Positions 24,761-32,891 of a stretch of DNA of 38,878 bases are shown here, in pieces (within the stretch, counting starts at the first letter, position 1; each line of letters opens with the position of its first letter). The stretch lies in the NCBI GenBank assembly GCA_937944405.1, contig CALDYR010000153.1, forward strand, positions 1-38,878. The letters run 5' to 3'. The notes beneath the pieces are model-generated. The model worked only from the letters and a program-made list of their open reading frames with translations, searched no databases and was not told the DNA's origin. The position numbers and the translations under genes are program-made. The DNA comes from an uncultured Pirellulaceae bacterium (GTDB lineage Bacteria > Planctomycetota > Planctomycetia > Pirellulales > Pirellulaceae).

Positions 24761-25975
24761 ATGAATTACTGTCAAAAAATTTTTAGGTGCGCCGTATTTG
24801 CACTACTGATTGCGACGGTCGGACTAACCGGCTGTCAGCAAACGTCCCCCAACGCGCGCAGTCACAATTCGCTATTCGACTTCAGCCAACGCCCGCGATT
24901 CTTTGGTGAAAATGCAGTGCAGGCTCCGCCGCCCCAATTGCCACAACTAACCGGCAACGGCATCGGAGGAATCAATAATCCGCTCGGCGGTGCGGGGGGA
25001 TTTCAATCCCCCAATACACCGCCACGCCGTCCTTTGGGTGGTTTTTTTTCGGGGCTTGGTTCAAGGAGTGGCAACCAACCGCCCGCCGGATCCTCCACGA
25101 CCAATGGCGTGATCCCTACCAATTCGCCTCAGCAATTCCAACAATTTTCGCAGATCGCAAGCCAAGTCAACTCGCTCAACCAACGTGCCAGCGCGTTTGA
25201 TGCTGACAACCAATTGCTCAACACCGAAGTCGCGGGGCTCAAACAAAAACTTGAGTTGGCCAACCAGTACAACCAAACTCTTAAAGAGCAACTGGCCGAT
25301 ACCTCAGGTCGGATCCAGCAAACCGAAATCGAACGCAACCGGGCCATCGCGCAAGCCGAACAGCTCAAACGCCAGGTCGCTCAACAACAGCAACAATCGG
25401 CAAACGTGACCCAAGGGCAATTTGCTCAAGTCTCAGCGCAGCCTTGGCAACGACAGGGTGAACGTTTCGCCAGCCGAGACAGTTTCAACGGCAATGGCCA
25501 AACACAGTTTGCTTCGGCCACCATTCGCGCCAACAACAGCCTCATGCAACGCCTCAACGACATCGACATTCCCGGCGGCGAAGCGCGTATGGATGGCGAT
25601 GTGATTCGAATCGAATTCCCATCAGACCGCATGTTCGTATCAGGCAGCTATCAGATTGCCCCCTCGCAACGCCCCGTTCTCAGTGACATCGTTTCCACAG
25701 TGCGCCGTTCATTCCCACGCCAAATTATTGGTGTCGAAGCCCACTGGGACAATACTCCTCTCAATCCGCCGGGCACAACCGATCACCAACTGACAGCGAC
25801 CCAATCCTTGGCCGTCTTTGAAGAGTTGATTCGACTGGGATTACCAGAGCGCCAAATGTTCACCATGGCCATGGCCAGTAACCGGCCACGGCACCCTGCC
25901 GGTTCCTTTGGCGGCGTCAGCCCCAACCGTCGCATCGAATTGGTGATCTATCCAGAAACTTACGACGGTTCGTAA
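24761..25975 (+). CDS. OmpA-like lipoprotein with a coiled-coil stalk
   Basis: 404 residues. The signal peptide ends in a lipobox (VGLTGC), so Cys25 is the probable lipidated residue. Residues 30-125 are Gly/Pro/Asn/Ser-rich and probably unstructured. Residues about 130-215 form a Gln/Leu-rich coiled coil (QIASQVNSLNQRASAFDADN, LKQKLELANQYNQTLKEQL). Residues about 285-400 resemble an OmpA/MotB peptidoglycan-associated domain: FVSGSYQIAPSQRPVLSDI, an internal EAHWD strand, and the closing helix-strand PNRRIELVIYP. It is likely anchored in a membrane while touching the cell wall, giving envelope stability. It is a single gene, followed by the ~1 kb gap. Confidence 0.8.
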   Translation: MNYCQKIFRCAVFALLIATVGLTGCQQTSPNARSHNSLFDFSQRPRFFGENAVQAPPPQLPQLTGNGIGGINNPLGGAGGFQSPNTPPRRPLGGFFSGLGSRSGNQPPAGSSTTNGVIPTNSPQQFQQFSQIASQVNSLNQRASAFDADNQLLNTEVAGLKQKLELANQYNQTLKEQLADTSGRIQQTEIERNRAIAQAEQLKRQVAQQQQQSANVTQGQFAQVSAQPWQRQGERFASRDSFNGNGQTQFASATIRANNSLMQRLNDIDIPGGEARMDGDVIRIEFPSDRMFVSGSYQIAPSQRPVLSDIVSTVRRSFPRQIIGVEAHWDNTPLNPPGTTDHQLTATQSLAVFEELIRLGLPERQMFTMAMASNRPRHPAGSFGGVSPNRRIELVIYPETYDGS

Positions 25976-26660
25976 CGTAATCCCACGGGCAAGCACAAAA
26001 TGGTGTCGGCGTCGATATCAATGAATGTCGTCGATAAAACAAAGTATTCTGTCTTTTGTTGATCGAGTCATTAGTGGCTCTGCCATTTCCTTCGACCTTC
26101 GAGTTTTTTTGAGGCGTGTTAATGGGGTTCATCGATCACTCAATTGAAAATTAGCGCTGCATAAAAATTATCGAGCTTGGCGAAGTCTAGAGCTACGCTG
26201 TGGAGATATATCCTCGCAAGGAATAGCCATGCCAACGGTCCATCAGCGAATCATCAGAGGCGAGTGTTCGCGAAATGTGGGCGCTCGTTTTTGGTTCCAC
26301 TTCCCAAGCTCTCAAGCTTAAAACGAAACTCCAATGCTGTCTCAGCTATACTGGCACAAGTGGGCAGAGGGATATTGCGATCGCCGAAAGGCCGCAGTTA
26401 TTTTGGGGACTAATGCGATAAGCTTCGTCAGAAACTGTTCGAAAACGCCGCGCGCGTTCGCGTGACGGTGCGCCGTGCAGAGTTTCACTTGTGTGGTAGC
26501 CAGCCATATCAAACGTTGATTCAATTGCCTTGCTCCCGACTGACGCCGGACTAAGTTTGCCTTTCTGACACCCTCGAGACGTTAACCTCAGATTGGGGGA
26601 AAGGGCGCTGTGCTTTGATTTCTGTCAAATGCCAATTTCAGTTCCTTGCCGCACTCGCAC

Positions 26661-26695
26661 AGCCCCCTCCCAGAAAAAGATGAAATACGGGGGCT
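26661..26695 (+). other. Inverted repeat with a short T-run (possible terminator or small RNA end)
   Basis: AGCCCCC (26661-26667) and GGGGGCT (26689-26695), a perfect 7 bp stem with a 21-base A-rich loop, followed by CGTTTT. The long loop makes it a mediocre terminator. No gene precedes it on this strand for 680 bases, so if it does terminate something, that would be a non-coding transcript. Confidence 0.35.
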
Positions 26696-26750
26696 CGTTT
26701 TACCGGCACAAACACATCTTCCAGTGATGATAGCATTTTATGCTTGCAAA

Positions 26751-26786
26751 TTGCCGAAGTTATGAAAACATGTATTTATGTACATG
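26751..26786 (+). promoter_or_regulatory. Candidate imuA promoter overlapped by a palindrome (possible LexA operator)
   Basis: TTGCCG (26751-26756), 16-base spacer, TATTTA (26773-26778). The inverted pair CATGTA (26769-26774) - TTTATG - TACATG (26781-26786) lies across the -10 element, which is where a repressor would block transcription. imuA cassettes are LexA-controlled in other bacteria. The half-sites differ from the palindrome in front of lexA, so the regulator is not settled. Confidence 0.4.
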
Positions 26787-26836
26787 CGTGTATTTTTCCC
26801 CACACCTGATAGCCGATTTTGACCGAAGGTGTCAAA

Positions 26837-26865
26837 GAGCAATTTAAAGTCATTTTAAATTGCTC
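26837..26865. other. Perfect 12 bp inverted repeat upstream of imuA
   Basis: GAGCAATTTAAA (26837-26848) - GTCAT - TTTAAATTGCTC (26854-26865), 12 matched bases with a 5-base loop and no mismatch. It starts 132 bases upstream of the imuA ATG. As RNA it would form a stable stem in the leader. As DNA it would suit a dimeric regulator. There is no T-tail, so it is not a standard terminator. Confidence 0.75.
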
Positions 26866-26968
26866 ACAACCATCATGTGCGTTTCAAAAAACTTAAGCTC
26901 TTTCCGGATTTTAGTGGCAAGCTTTAGGCGCACTCGGTGCCACAAAGTCCCGGGAAGAACCAAAACTT

Positions 26969-27808
26969 ATGAATACAATCCTTAGCAAACTCCAATCACA
27001 AATCCAAGCCCTCCAGTTCCATCGCAACGCGGTTGATGCCGACATCATCCACAGTCAATGCAGCGCGGTCGACCGCATGATGCCTGAAGCGGGCTACGCA
27101 CGCGGCACGTTGGTGGACTGGATTGCGCCCTCGGGATGCGCGGCTGATTTTTTATCGTTGTCTGTCGCCAGTGCGGCTTGTGAAAACGGTGGGGCATTGG
27201 TCGTGATTGACCCTGGTCGGCAATTTTTTCCCGCCGCCGCTGCGGCGATGGGAATCAACATGCAGAACCTAATCGTGCTGCGCAGTGCGGAAAAACCCGC
27301 CGGGCACATTCGTGCGATTGGACAGGATCTGCTTTGGGCGATCGACCAATCGCTGCGCTGCCCGGCGGTCGCGGCGGTGTGGGGGCCACTGCCGAAAATC
27401 AACGATCGTTGGCAACGACGTTTTCAACTATCGGCCGAATCCAGCGGTTCGATCGGACTATTTGTTCGGCCGCTGTCGGTGGCACGGCAGCCCAGCTGGT
27501 CTGAAGTTCAATGGCTCGTTTCGCCCAACACCGCAAGCATCGAACACGAAAATGATTTTAGTGTCCGGTTAAATCTTGTGCGCTGCCGAGGCACACATGG
27601 CAGTAAATCGATTTTGGTTTCTATCAACACCGTCACAGGGAGCGTGCAAAAAGCACGAAGTGATCGTGAACACACCCAGCACCCCCACCCCTCCATCCAA
27701 AGGCCCATCTCAGAATCAAGTGGCACTTCTGCAAAACGGTGCCAAACGCATCCTCTGCCTGTGGTTGCCGGAGTGGCCCATTCAGCGATTGGTCGCAGCG
27801 GAACCTGA
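26969..27808 (+). CDS. imuA: ImuA, RecA/SulA-like partner of the mutagenic polymerase
   Basis: 279 residues from ATG 26969. Identified by position directly before imuB-dnaE2 and by a RecA/SulA-like core of about 40-215 (GTLVDWIAPSGCAADFLSLS, GALVVIDPGRQFFPAAAAAMG, VAAVWGPLPKINDRWQRRFQL, GLFVRPL). The Walker A loop is degenerate (APSGCAAD), so it probably does not hydrolyse ATP. ImuA proteins support damage-induced mutagenesis with ImuB and DnaE2. The last ~50 residues overlap the start of imuB in another frame and are not family-like; the coding region may effectively end near 27660. It is the first gene of the cassette, behind the structured leader. Confidence 0.8.
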   Translation: MNTILSKLQSQIQALQFHRNAVDADIIHSQCSAVDRMMPEAGYARGTLVDWIAPSGCAADFLSLSVASAACENGGALVVIDPGRQFFPAAAAAMGINMQNLIVLRSAEKPAGHIRAIGQDLLWAIDQSLRCPAVAAVWGPLPKINDRWQRRFQLSAESSGSIGLFVRPLSVARQPSWSEVQWLVSPNTASIEHENDFSVRLNLVRCRGTHGSKSILVSINTVTGSVQKARSDREHTQHPHPSIQRPISESSGTSAKRCQTHPLPVVAGVAHSAIGRSGT

Positions 27809-29435
27809 ATATCGCCAACGTCATCTGGTCCTGTTTCGTGTTGATGCGCGCAACGGTAAACGCGTCGCCGCGGCCAGCCCGCTGGCCCGCCATGCTGGGG
27901 TTCGCACCGACATGCCGCTTAATGAAGCCAACGCGCTCTTACGTCGTGCCGCCGGAAAACCGGTCGGTTCTTCACAATCTTCAAACCACCAGCGCACGGT
28001 CCCCGGAGGTGCTACCGACGATCAATTTTATGTATTTGAACACGATCCCACCGCTGATCTGGCTGCCCTTCGGCAGTTTGTTGAAACCTTGGAAAAATTC
28101 AGTCCCGTTATCGGAATCGAACAAGACCTTCGTCAAATCGACGGTCGCAAGAAAACGAAGACAAACACGCGCTTTCAACCCAGCAGTATTTTGCTGGAAG
28201 TGACGGGGCTGAGTGAGTTGTTTGGCGGTTATCCAGCGTTAGCAACAGCCGTTTTACAGCACTGCCAACAACTGGGTTATTGTGCTCGCATCGCGATCGC
28301 CAACACGATCGGGTTGGCGTGGGGAGTAGCTCATTTCAGCAGCGATTGCCGATTCGATTCGCCGGCAGTGATCCCCATTGAGCAAACGCAAATCACCGCC
28401 CACCTTCCGGTCTCGGGTTTAAGGATTGATGCGACAACCGGGCAAACATTATCACGATTGGGCATCACAACGGTCGGTCAATTATTGGCGATCGACCGTG
28501 CTGATTTACGTTCACGTTTGGGAGATGATTTGATCCGTCGACTGGATCAACTGACCGGCAAGACTCAAGAAGCGGTCATCGTCAGCCGAAAACTTCCTGA
28601 GTTCACCGCCAACGATGCGCTACAATACCCTACCAATCACCACAAGACGATCGAGGTGATCGTTGAACGTTTGGTAATCCAATTGTGTACCGAACTAAAA
28701 TCACGCCAGCTTGGTTCCTTGGTTTGGAAGGTCCGACTTTTGTCCGAACAGCGCGCCGCCTCTGTCGATTTGCGAGTCAGCCTTTTCCAAGCCACCTCAA
28801 CCGCTGAACATGTTGTCCCTCTGGTATCGATGCAATTGGAACAGGCGTTGCAAAATTCCAAACGGCATGAACTGAACGTCCACGAGGTTATCGTCGAAGT
28901 TTCATCATGCGTCTTACTGGTGCAGAAACAACGCCAGCTGTTCGACGAAAACCCCCGTTTAGACCGACAAGCGTTATCGCATTTAATTAACCGGTTAAGC
29001 AGTCGTTTGGGCGCCGAAAACGTGGTCTATCCTACGTTTCGATCCGGGGCTCAGCCAGAACTTTCATTTCAGTTTCGCCCTTTGGTAGACCCTCAGCGCA
29101 CCGGACGTGGCACCAAAACGATTCCTACTTCCCACGTGAGAGGACGTCCCTTACGTCTACTATCACCGCCAGTCCCTGTTGCAGTGCGGCGCGAAGCAAT
29201 CAAAGATCGCGCAACGGCGTTTCGCAAACCGGCACAAATTACATTTCACAGTGGTGTGAACCGAAGCGCCCAAAGCATCGTCCGATCGTGGGGCCCCGAA
29301 CGCATTGAAACCGGTTGGTGGCGTGGCGCGACAGTCCAACGCGATTACTGGAGCATCGTCACACAAACCGGGACTCAGTTTTGGGTGTTCTGCGATTTGA
29401 AACAGAACAAGTGGTTTATTCACGGCGAGTTTTAA
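27666..29435 (+). CDS. imuB: ImuB, catalytically dead Y-family polymerase homologue
   Basis: 589 residues from GTG 27666, which has GAAG five bases upstream; GTG 27720 is an alternative. The conserved protein starts at RILCLWLPEWPIQRL. Where active DinB-type polymerases carry the metal-binding Asp (motif 'DmDaFfa') this has LWLPEWP, and the second acidic motif is also missing, as expected for ImuB. It still shows the fold: LLEVTGLSELFGGY, RIAIANTIGLAWG, the helix-hairpin-helix LSRLGITTVGQLLAIDRADL, and a long C-terminal region ending CDLKQNKWFIHGEF. In known systems it bridges the beta clamp, ImuA and DnaE2. It overlaps imuA by up to 143 bases. Confidence 0.9.
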   Translation: MNTPSTPTPPSKGPSQNQVALLQNGAKRILCLWLPEWPIQRLVAAEPEYRQRHLVLFRVDARNGKRVAAASPLARHAGVRTDMPLNEANALLRRAAGKPVGSSQSSNHQRTVPGGATDDQFYVFEHDPTADLAALRQFVETLEKFSPVIGIEQDLRQIDGRKKTKTNTRFQPSSILLEVTGLSELFGGYPALATAVLQHCQQLGYCARIAIANTIGLAWGVAHFSSDCRFDSPAVIPIEQTQITAHLPVSGLRIDATTGQTLSRLGITTVGQLLAIDRADLRSRLGDDLIRRLDQLTGKTQEAVIVSRKLPEFTANDALQYPTNHHKTIEVIVERLVIQLCTELKSRQLGSLVWKVRLLSEQRAASVDLRVSLFQATSTAEHVVPLVSMQLEQALQNSKRHELNVHEVIVEVSSCVLLVQKQRQLFDENPRLDRQALSHLINRLSSRLGAENVVYPTFRSGAQPELSFQFRPLVDPQRTGRGTKTIPTSHVRGRPLRLLSPPVPVAVRREAIKDRATAFRKPAQITFHSGVNRSAQSIVRSWGPERIETGWWRGATVQRDYWSIVTQTGTQFWVFCDLKQNKWFIHGEF

Positions 29436-29529
29436 CACGCGTTAGACCGGGTAGCTCATTCGCAGGGCCCTAGGTAATCCCATAAGAAGAACTCAACGCC
29501 TACTCCAATCATTCAGTCCAACCATAAAA

Positions 29530-32500
29530 ATGAAATACGCGGAACTTCATTGCAAAACCAATTTCTCCTTCCTCCAAGGCGCGTCTCACGCAGACGAACT
29601 GGTCCAACGGGCTATCGAATTGGATTACTCCGCCCTCGCGGTCACCGATGAAAATTCGTTGGCGGGTATCGTGCGGGCTTTCAGCGCAGCACGCCATTCG
29701 AAACTCAAACTGATCGTCGGCGCAGAAATCATCGTCAACGACGCACCACCGATGCTGTTGTGGGCGACGAACAGGCAATCTTATGGACGACTTTCACAAC
29801 TGATCACCGTCGGCCGCAGACGCGCCGTGAAAGGCCAATGCTGGCTGTCGCTGGACGATGTGCTAAGTTTTCAACAGGGCCTGCTGGTCGGTGTGTTGCC
29901 ATCGTTTCCAGGCGACCGTGCCCGAACAGAGCTAATCTTAAAAGATCCCACTCACCCCAGCCACGTTTGGTTCACACAAACATCGGCCCACCAACAGGCC
30001 GATGAAAAGATGAACCAAATCCGTGACGCGTTCGGGGATCGGGCTTATTTGATGGCGTCGTTATATAAAGGTATCGATGACGACGGGCGATTGCAACAAA
30101 TTCAATCCCTGAGCCATAAAACAAGGTTGCCACCGGTGGCCTGCGGTGACGTGCTTTACCACGTCCCGGCGCGGATGTTACTCCACGATGCTTTAACCGC
30201 GGTGAAGCACAAAACCACGATTGCCGCTGCCGCAGATCGGTTGCTGCCTAACGCTCAACGCCACCTGCAAACAATCGCTCACCGGCAACAGAGCTTCCTA
30301 TCGCTTCCCGGCGCCTTTGAACGCACTCTAGAGGTCGCCGACCGTTGCCAATTTTGTTTAAGCACGTTGCGGTACGAGTATCCCGAAGGCCTGTCGCCGG
30401 AGGGAGAAACGGAAACCAGTTACTTACGGCGTTTGACTGAAGCGGGTCTCAAAAAACACTATCCCGAGGGAACGCCAGAGAAAGTCAGACGCCAAATCGA
30501 ACATGAATTACAATTGATCGCTGAATTGAATTACGAAGCGTACTTTTTAACCGTTTGGGACTTAGTACGTTTTGCAAGAGAACGCGCGATCCTCTGCCAA
30601 GGGCGCGGATCGGCTGCGAATTCTGCGGTCTGTTATTGCTTGGGGATCACGGCGGTCGATCCGATGTCAACCGATTTGCTGTTCGAACGTTTCATCAGCC
30701 GTGAACGCAATGAAGTCCCCGACATCGACGTCGATTTCGAACACGAACGTCGCGAAGAAGTCCTTCAGTACCTGTATCAAAAATACGGCCGCGATCGCGC
30801 CGGTATCGCGGCCACGGTGGTCACCTACCGTTCACGCAGTGCCATCCGCGACATGGGAAAAGCACTCGGTTTATCCTTGGATCGGGTTGGCGCACTGACC
30901 AAACAAATCGAACATTTCAGCCAAGACCATAAACTCGAAGCCCGGCTTCCTGAAGCAGGAATGGACCCACAATCAGAAACTGGGCAGCGGCTGATTCTCT
31001 TGGTCAACCAATTAATGGGGTTTCCCCGTCATCTTTCGCAGCACGTCGGCGGGATGGTGATGACGCGCGGCAAATTAGACGAATTAGTGCCAATCGAAAA
31101 TGCGTCGATGGACAACCGAACCGTGATCCAGTGGGACAAAAACGATTTAGAAGAATTGGGACTACTGAAGGTTGACTGCTTATGTTTAGGCATGCTGACT
31201 GCAATTCGAAAGTGCTTCGACCTCGTCCGACAGCACTGGGATCGTGATTTAACGTTAGCTAATTTGCCCCAAGGCGATCCGTTGGTTTACGACATGATTT
31301 GTGACGCCGACACCGTTGGCGTTTTCCAGATCGAAAGCCGAGCCCAGATGACGATGCTGCCGCGTCTGCGTCCGCGCTGTTGGTATGATTTGGTGATCGA
31401 AGTTTCCTTGGTACGCCCGGGACCAATTCAAGGCGACATGGTCCACCCGTATTTGCGCCGGCGCAGTGGCCAAGAACCCGTCGAATATCCCAACGACGCG
31501 ATTCGTGCAGTCCTAAAACGTACCTTGGGCGTGCCGATCTTTCAGGAACAAGCGATGAAGTTAGCCGTCGTGGCGGCGGGATTTACCCCCGGCGAGGCCG
31601 ATCAGTTGCGCAGGGCGATGGGAGCGTGGCGGAAAACGGGAGTGATCGAGAACTTTCAAAAGAAACTGTTCGCGGGCATGAAACAGCGCGGACTTTCAGA
31701 AAAGTTCGCCGATCAAGTCTTTCGTCAAATTGCTGGATTTGGTGCCTATGGATTTCCAGAATCCCATGCGGCTAGTTTTGCCTTGTTAGTGTACGTGTCA
31801 TGTTACTTAAAATTTCATTACCCCGAAGCATTCTGTGCCGCACTACTAAACAGCCAACCGATGGGGTTCTATCAACCGGCGCAACTGGTCGCCGATGCTC
31901 GGCGTCACGACGTACCGGTGCTAGGCGTCGACGTCAATTTCAGTCACTGGGATTGCACTTTGGAGCCGGCAAAACCAAATCAGACTCGCCAAGCCCTGCG
32001 ATTAGGAATGCGCATGGTGCGCGGGTTGCAAGCCCCGCAGGCACACGCCGTCATCGCAGCACGAACACAAGCTCCCTATCAAAGCGTTGCCGATTTTACT
32101 CGCCGGACAGGTTTGACTCAGCATGCGGTGCAGCAATTAAGCGATGCCGATGCGTTCGAATCGGTGCAACAAGATCGACGTGAGGCACTGTGGCAAGCTT
32201 TAGGTCAAGAAAAAACGCCACTTGACCAGCCATTGTTTGGCGGATTAGAAGTTGACGATGATGATACTTTCGCGCTGCCCAAACTGACGCCAAAAGAACA
32301 TGTGGTCGAAGATTATTCCGCGGTCGGGCTCTCACTGCGGGCCCATCCGGTTTCATTTCATCGCGCTCAATTGGATGTCGCACACGTCACACGATGCGGT
32401 GACTTAGCCAACCAACCCAATGACCGTTATGTTCACGTGGCGGGATTGGTAATCATGAAACAACGGCCAAGCACCGCCAAAGGCATTACTTTTGTGACCT

Positions 32501-32706
32501 TAGAGGACGAAACCGGTGTGGCGAACCTGGTCATCAAACCGCCAATTTGGGAAAAACACTACCGCGTCGCACGCCAATCTTCGGCTTGGTTGGTACACGG
32601 GAAACTTGAGATTCGCCAAAGCGTAATCCACGTGTTAGTCAATCGAATCGAGGGGCTGTCAGAACAAGTGGCCGAAGTAAAACTACGTCCACGCGAGTTC
32701 CATTAA
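29530..32706 (+). CDS. dnaE2: DnaE2 / ImuC, error-prone DNA polymerase III alpha-type subunit
   Basis: 1058 residues, the usual DnaE2 length. The PHP domain starts at ELHCKTNFSFLQGAS. The polymerase palm has GRGSAANSAVCYCLGIT and the catalytic PDIDVDF (about 397-403), with a third acidic residue near 549 (KVDCLCLGMLT). The thumb/fingers segments FGAYGFPESHAASFALLVY and QEQAMKLAVVAAGF are typical. The C-terminal OB fold (VAGLVIMKQRPSTAKGITFVTLEDETG) is present, and it lacks the long tail of replicative DnaE. It performs translesion synthesis during SOS and causes induced mutations. A 94-base gap separates it from imuB; co-transcription is likely. Confidence 0.96.
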   Translation: MKYAELHCKTNFSFLQGASHADELVQRAIELDYSALAVTDENSLAGIVRAFSAARHSKLKLIVGAEIIVNDAPPMLLWATNRQSYGRLSQLITVGRRRAVKGQCWLSLDDVLSFQQGLLVGVLPSFPGDRARTELILKDPTHPSHVWFTQTSAHQQADEKMNQIRDAFGDRAYLMASLYKGIDDDGRLQQIQSLSHKTRLPPVACGDVLYHVPARMLLHDALTAVKHKTTIAAAADRLLPNAQRHLQTIAHRQQSFLSLPGAFERTLEVADRCQFCLSTLRYEYPEGLSPEGETETSYLRRLTEAGLKKHYPEGTPEKVRRQIEHELQLIAELNYEAYFLTVWDLVRFARERAILCQGRGSAANSAVCYCLGITAVDPMSTDLLFERFISRERNEVPDIDVDFEHERREEVLQYLYQKYGRDRAGIAATVVTYRSRSAIRDMGKALGLSLDRVGALTKQIEHFSQDHKLEARLPEAGMDPQSETGQRLILLVNQLMGFPRHLSQHVGGMVMTRGKLDELVPIENASMDNRTVIQWDKNDLEELGLLKVDCLCLGMLTAIRKCFDLVRQHWDRDLTLANLPQGDPLVYDMICDADTVGVFQIESRAQMTMLPRLRPRCWYDLVIEVSLVRPGPIQGDMVHPYLRRRSGQEPVEYPNDAIRAVLKRTLGVPIFQEQAMKLAVVAAGFTPGEADQLRRAMGAWRKTGVIENFQKKLFAGMKQRGLSEKFADQVFRQIAGFGAYGFPESHAASFALLVYVSCYLKFHYPEAFCAALLNSQPMGFYQPAQLVADARRHDVPVLGVDVNFSHWDCTLEPAKPNQTRQALRLGMRMVRGLQAPQAHAVIAARTQAPYQSVADFTRRTGLTQHAVQQLSDADAFESVQQDRREALWQALGQEKTPLDQPLFGGLEVDDDDTFALPKLTPKEHVVEDYSAVGLSLRAHPVSFHRAQLDVAHVTRCGDLANQPNDRYVHVAGLVIMKQRPSTAKGITFVTLEDETGVANLVIKPPIWEKHYRVARQSSAWLVHGKLEIRQSVIHVLVNRIEGLSEQVAEVKLRPREFH

Positions 32707-32891
32707 ATAACGCGTCCTCCTCTAACCACCTAATCACCCATTTGCAGAGCCTTTAAAAAAAACAACCCAATGCACCCAGCCGATTCAATGCTTCTGACAA
32801 CTCAGGGGTTCCGGTTTTGCTAACATCGGCGAGGAATCTTAGTTAGCACTCAGGCTCCTGCCGTTTTCTGGCTGACCAATTTTTACGGAAA

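Larger units (their letters stand above)
25976..26968. other. ~1 kb gene-free region upstream of the imuA-imuB-dnaE2 cassette
   Basis: I see no credible coding gene on either strand in 993 bases, the longest such gap in the window. The left two thirds look like old, decayed DNA; the frame at 26177-26413 shows no protein-like pattern. The right third is structured: a GC-rich inverted repeat (26661-26695), a palindrome on a candidate promoter (26751-26786), a perfect 12 bp inverted repeat (26837-26865) and a GTGGCA/TGCCAC pair (26914-26943). Regulation of imuA, or an unannotated RNA, are the two explanations I favour. Confidence 0.6.

Noticed and set aside
26177-26413. 78-codon frame in the 1 kb gap before imuA
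   Set aside because: No family resemblance and no ribosome site; the basic, Ser/Arg-rich composition looks random. Treated as non-coding.
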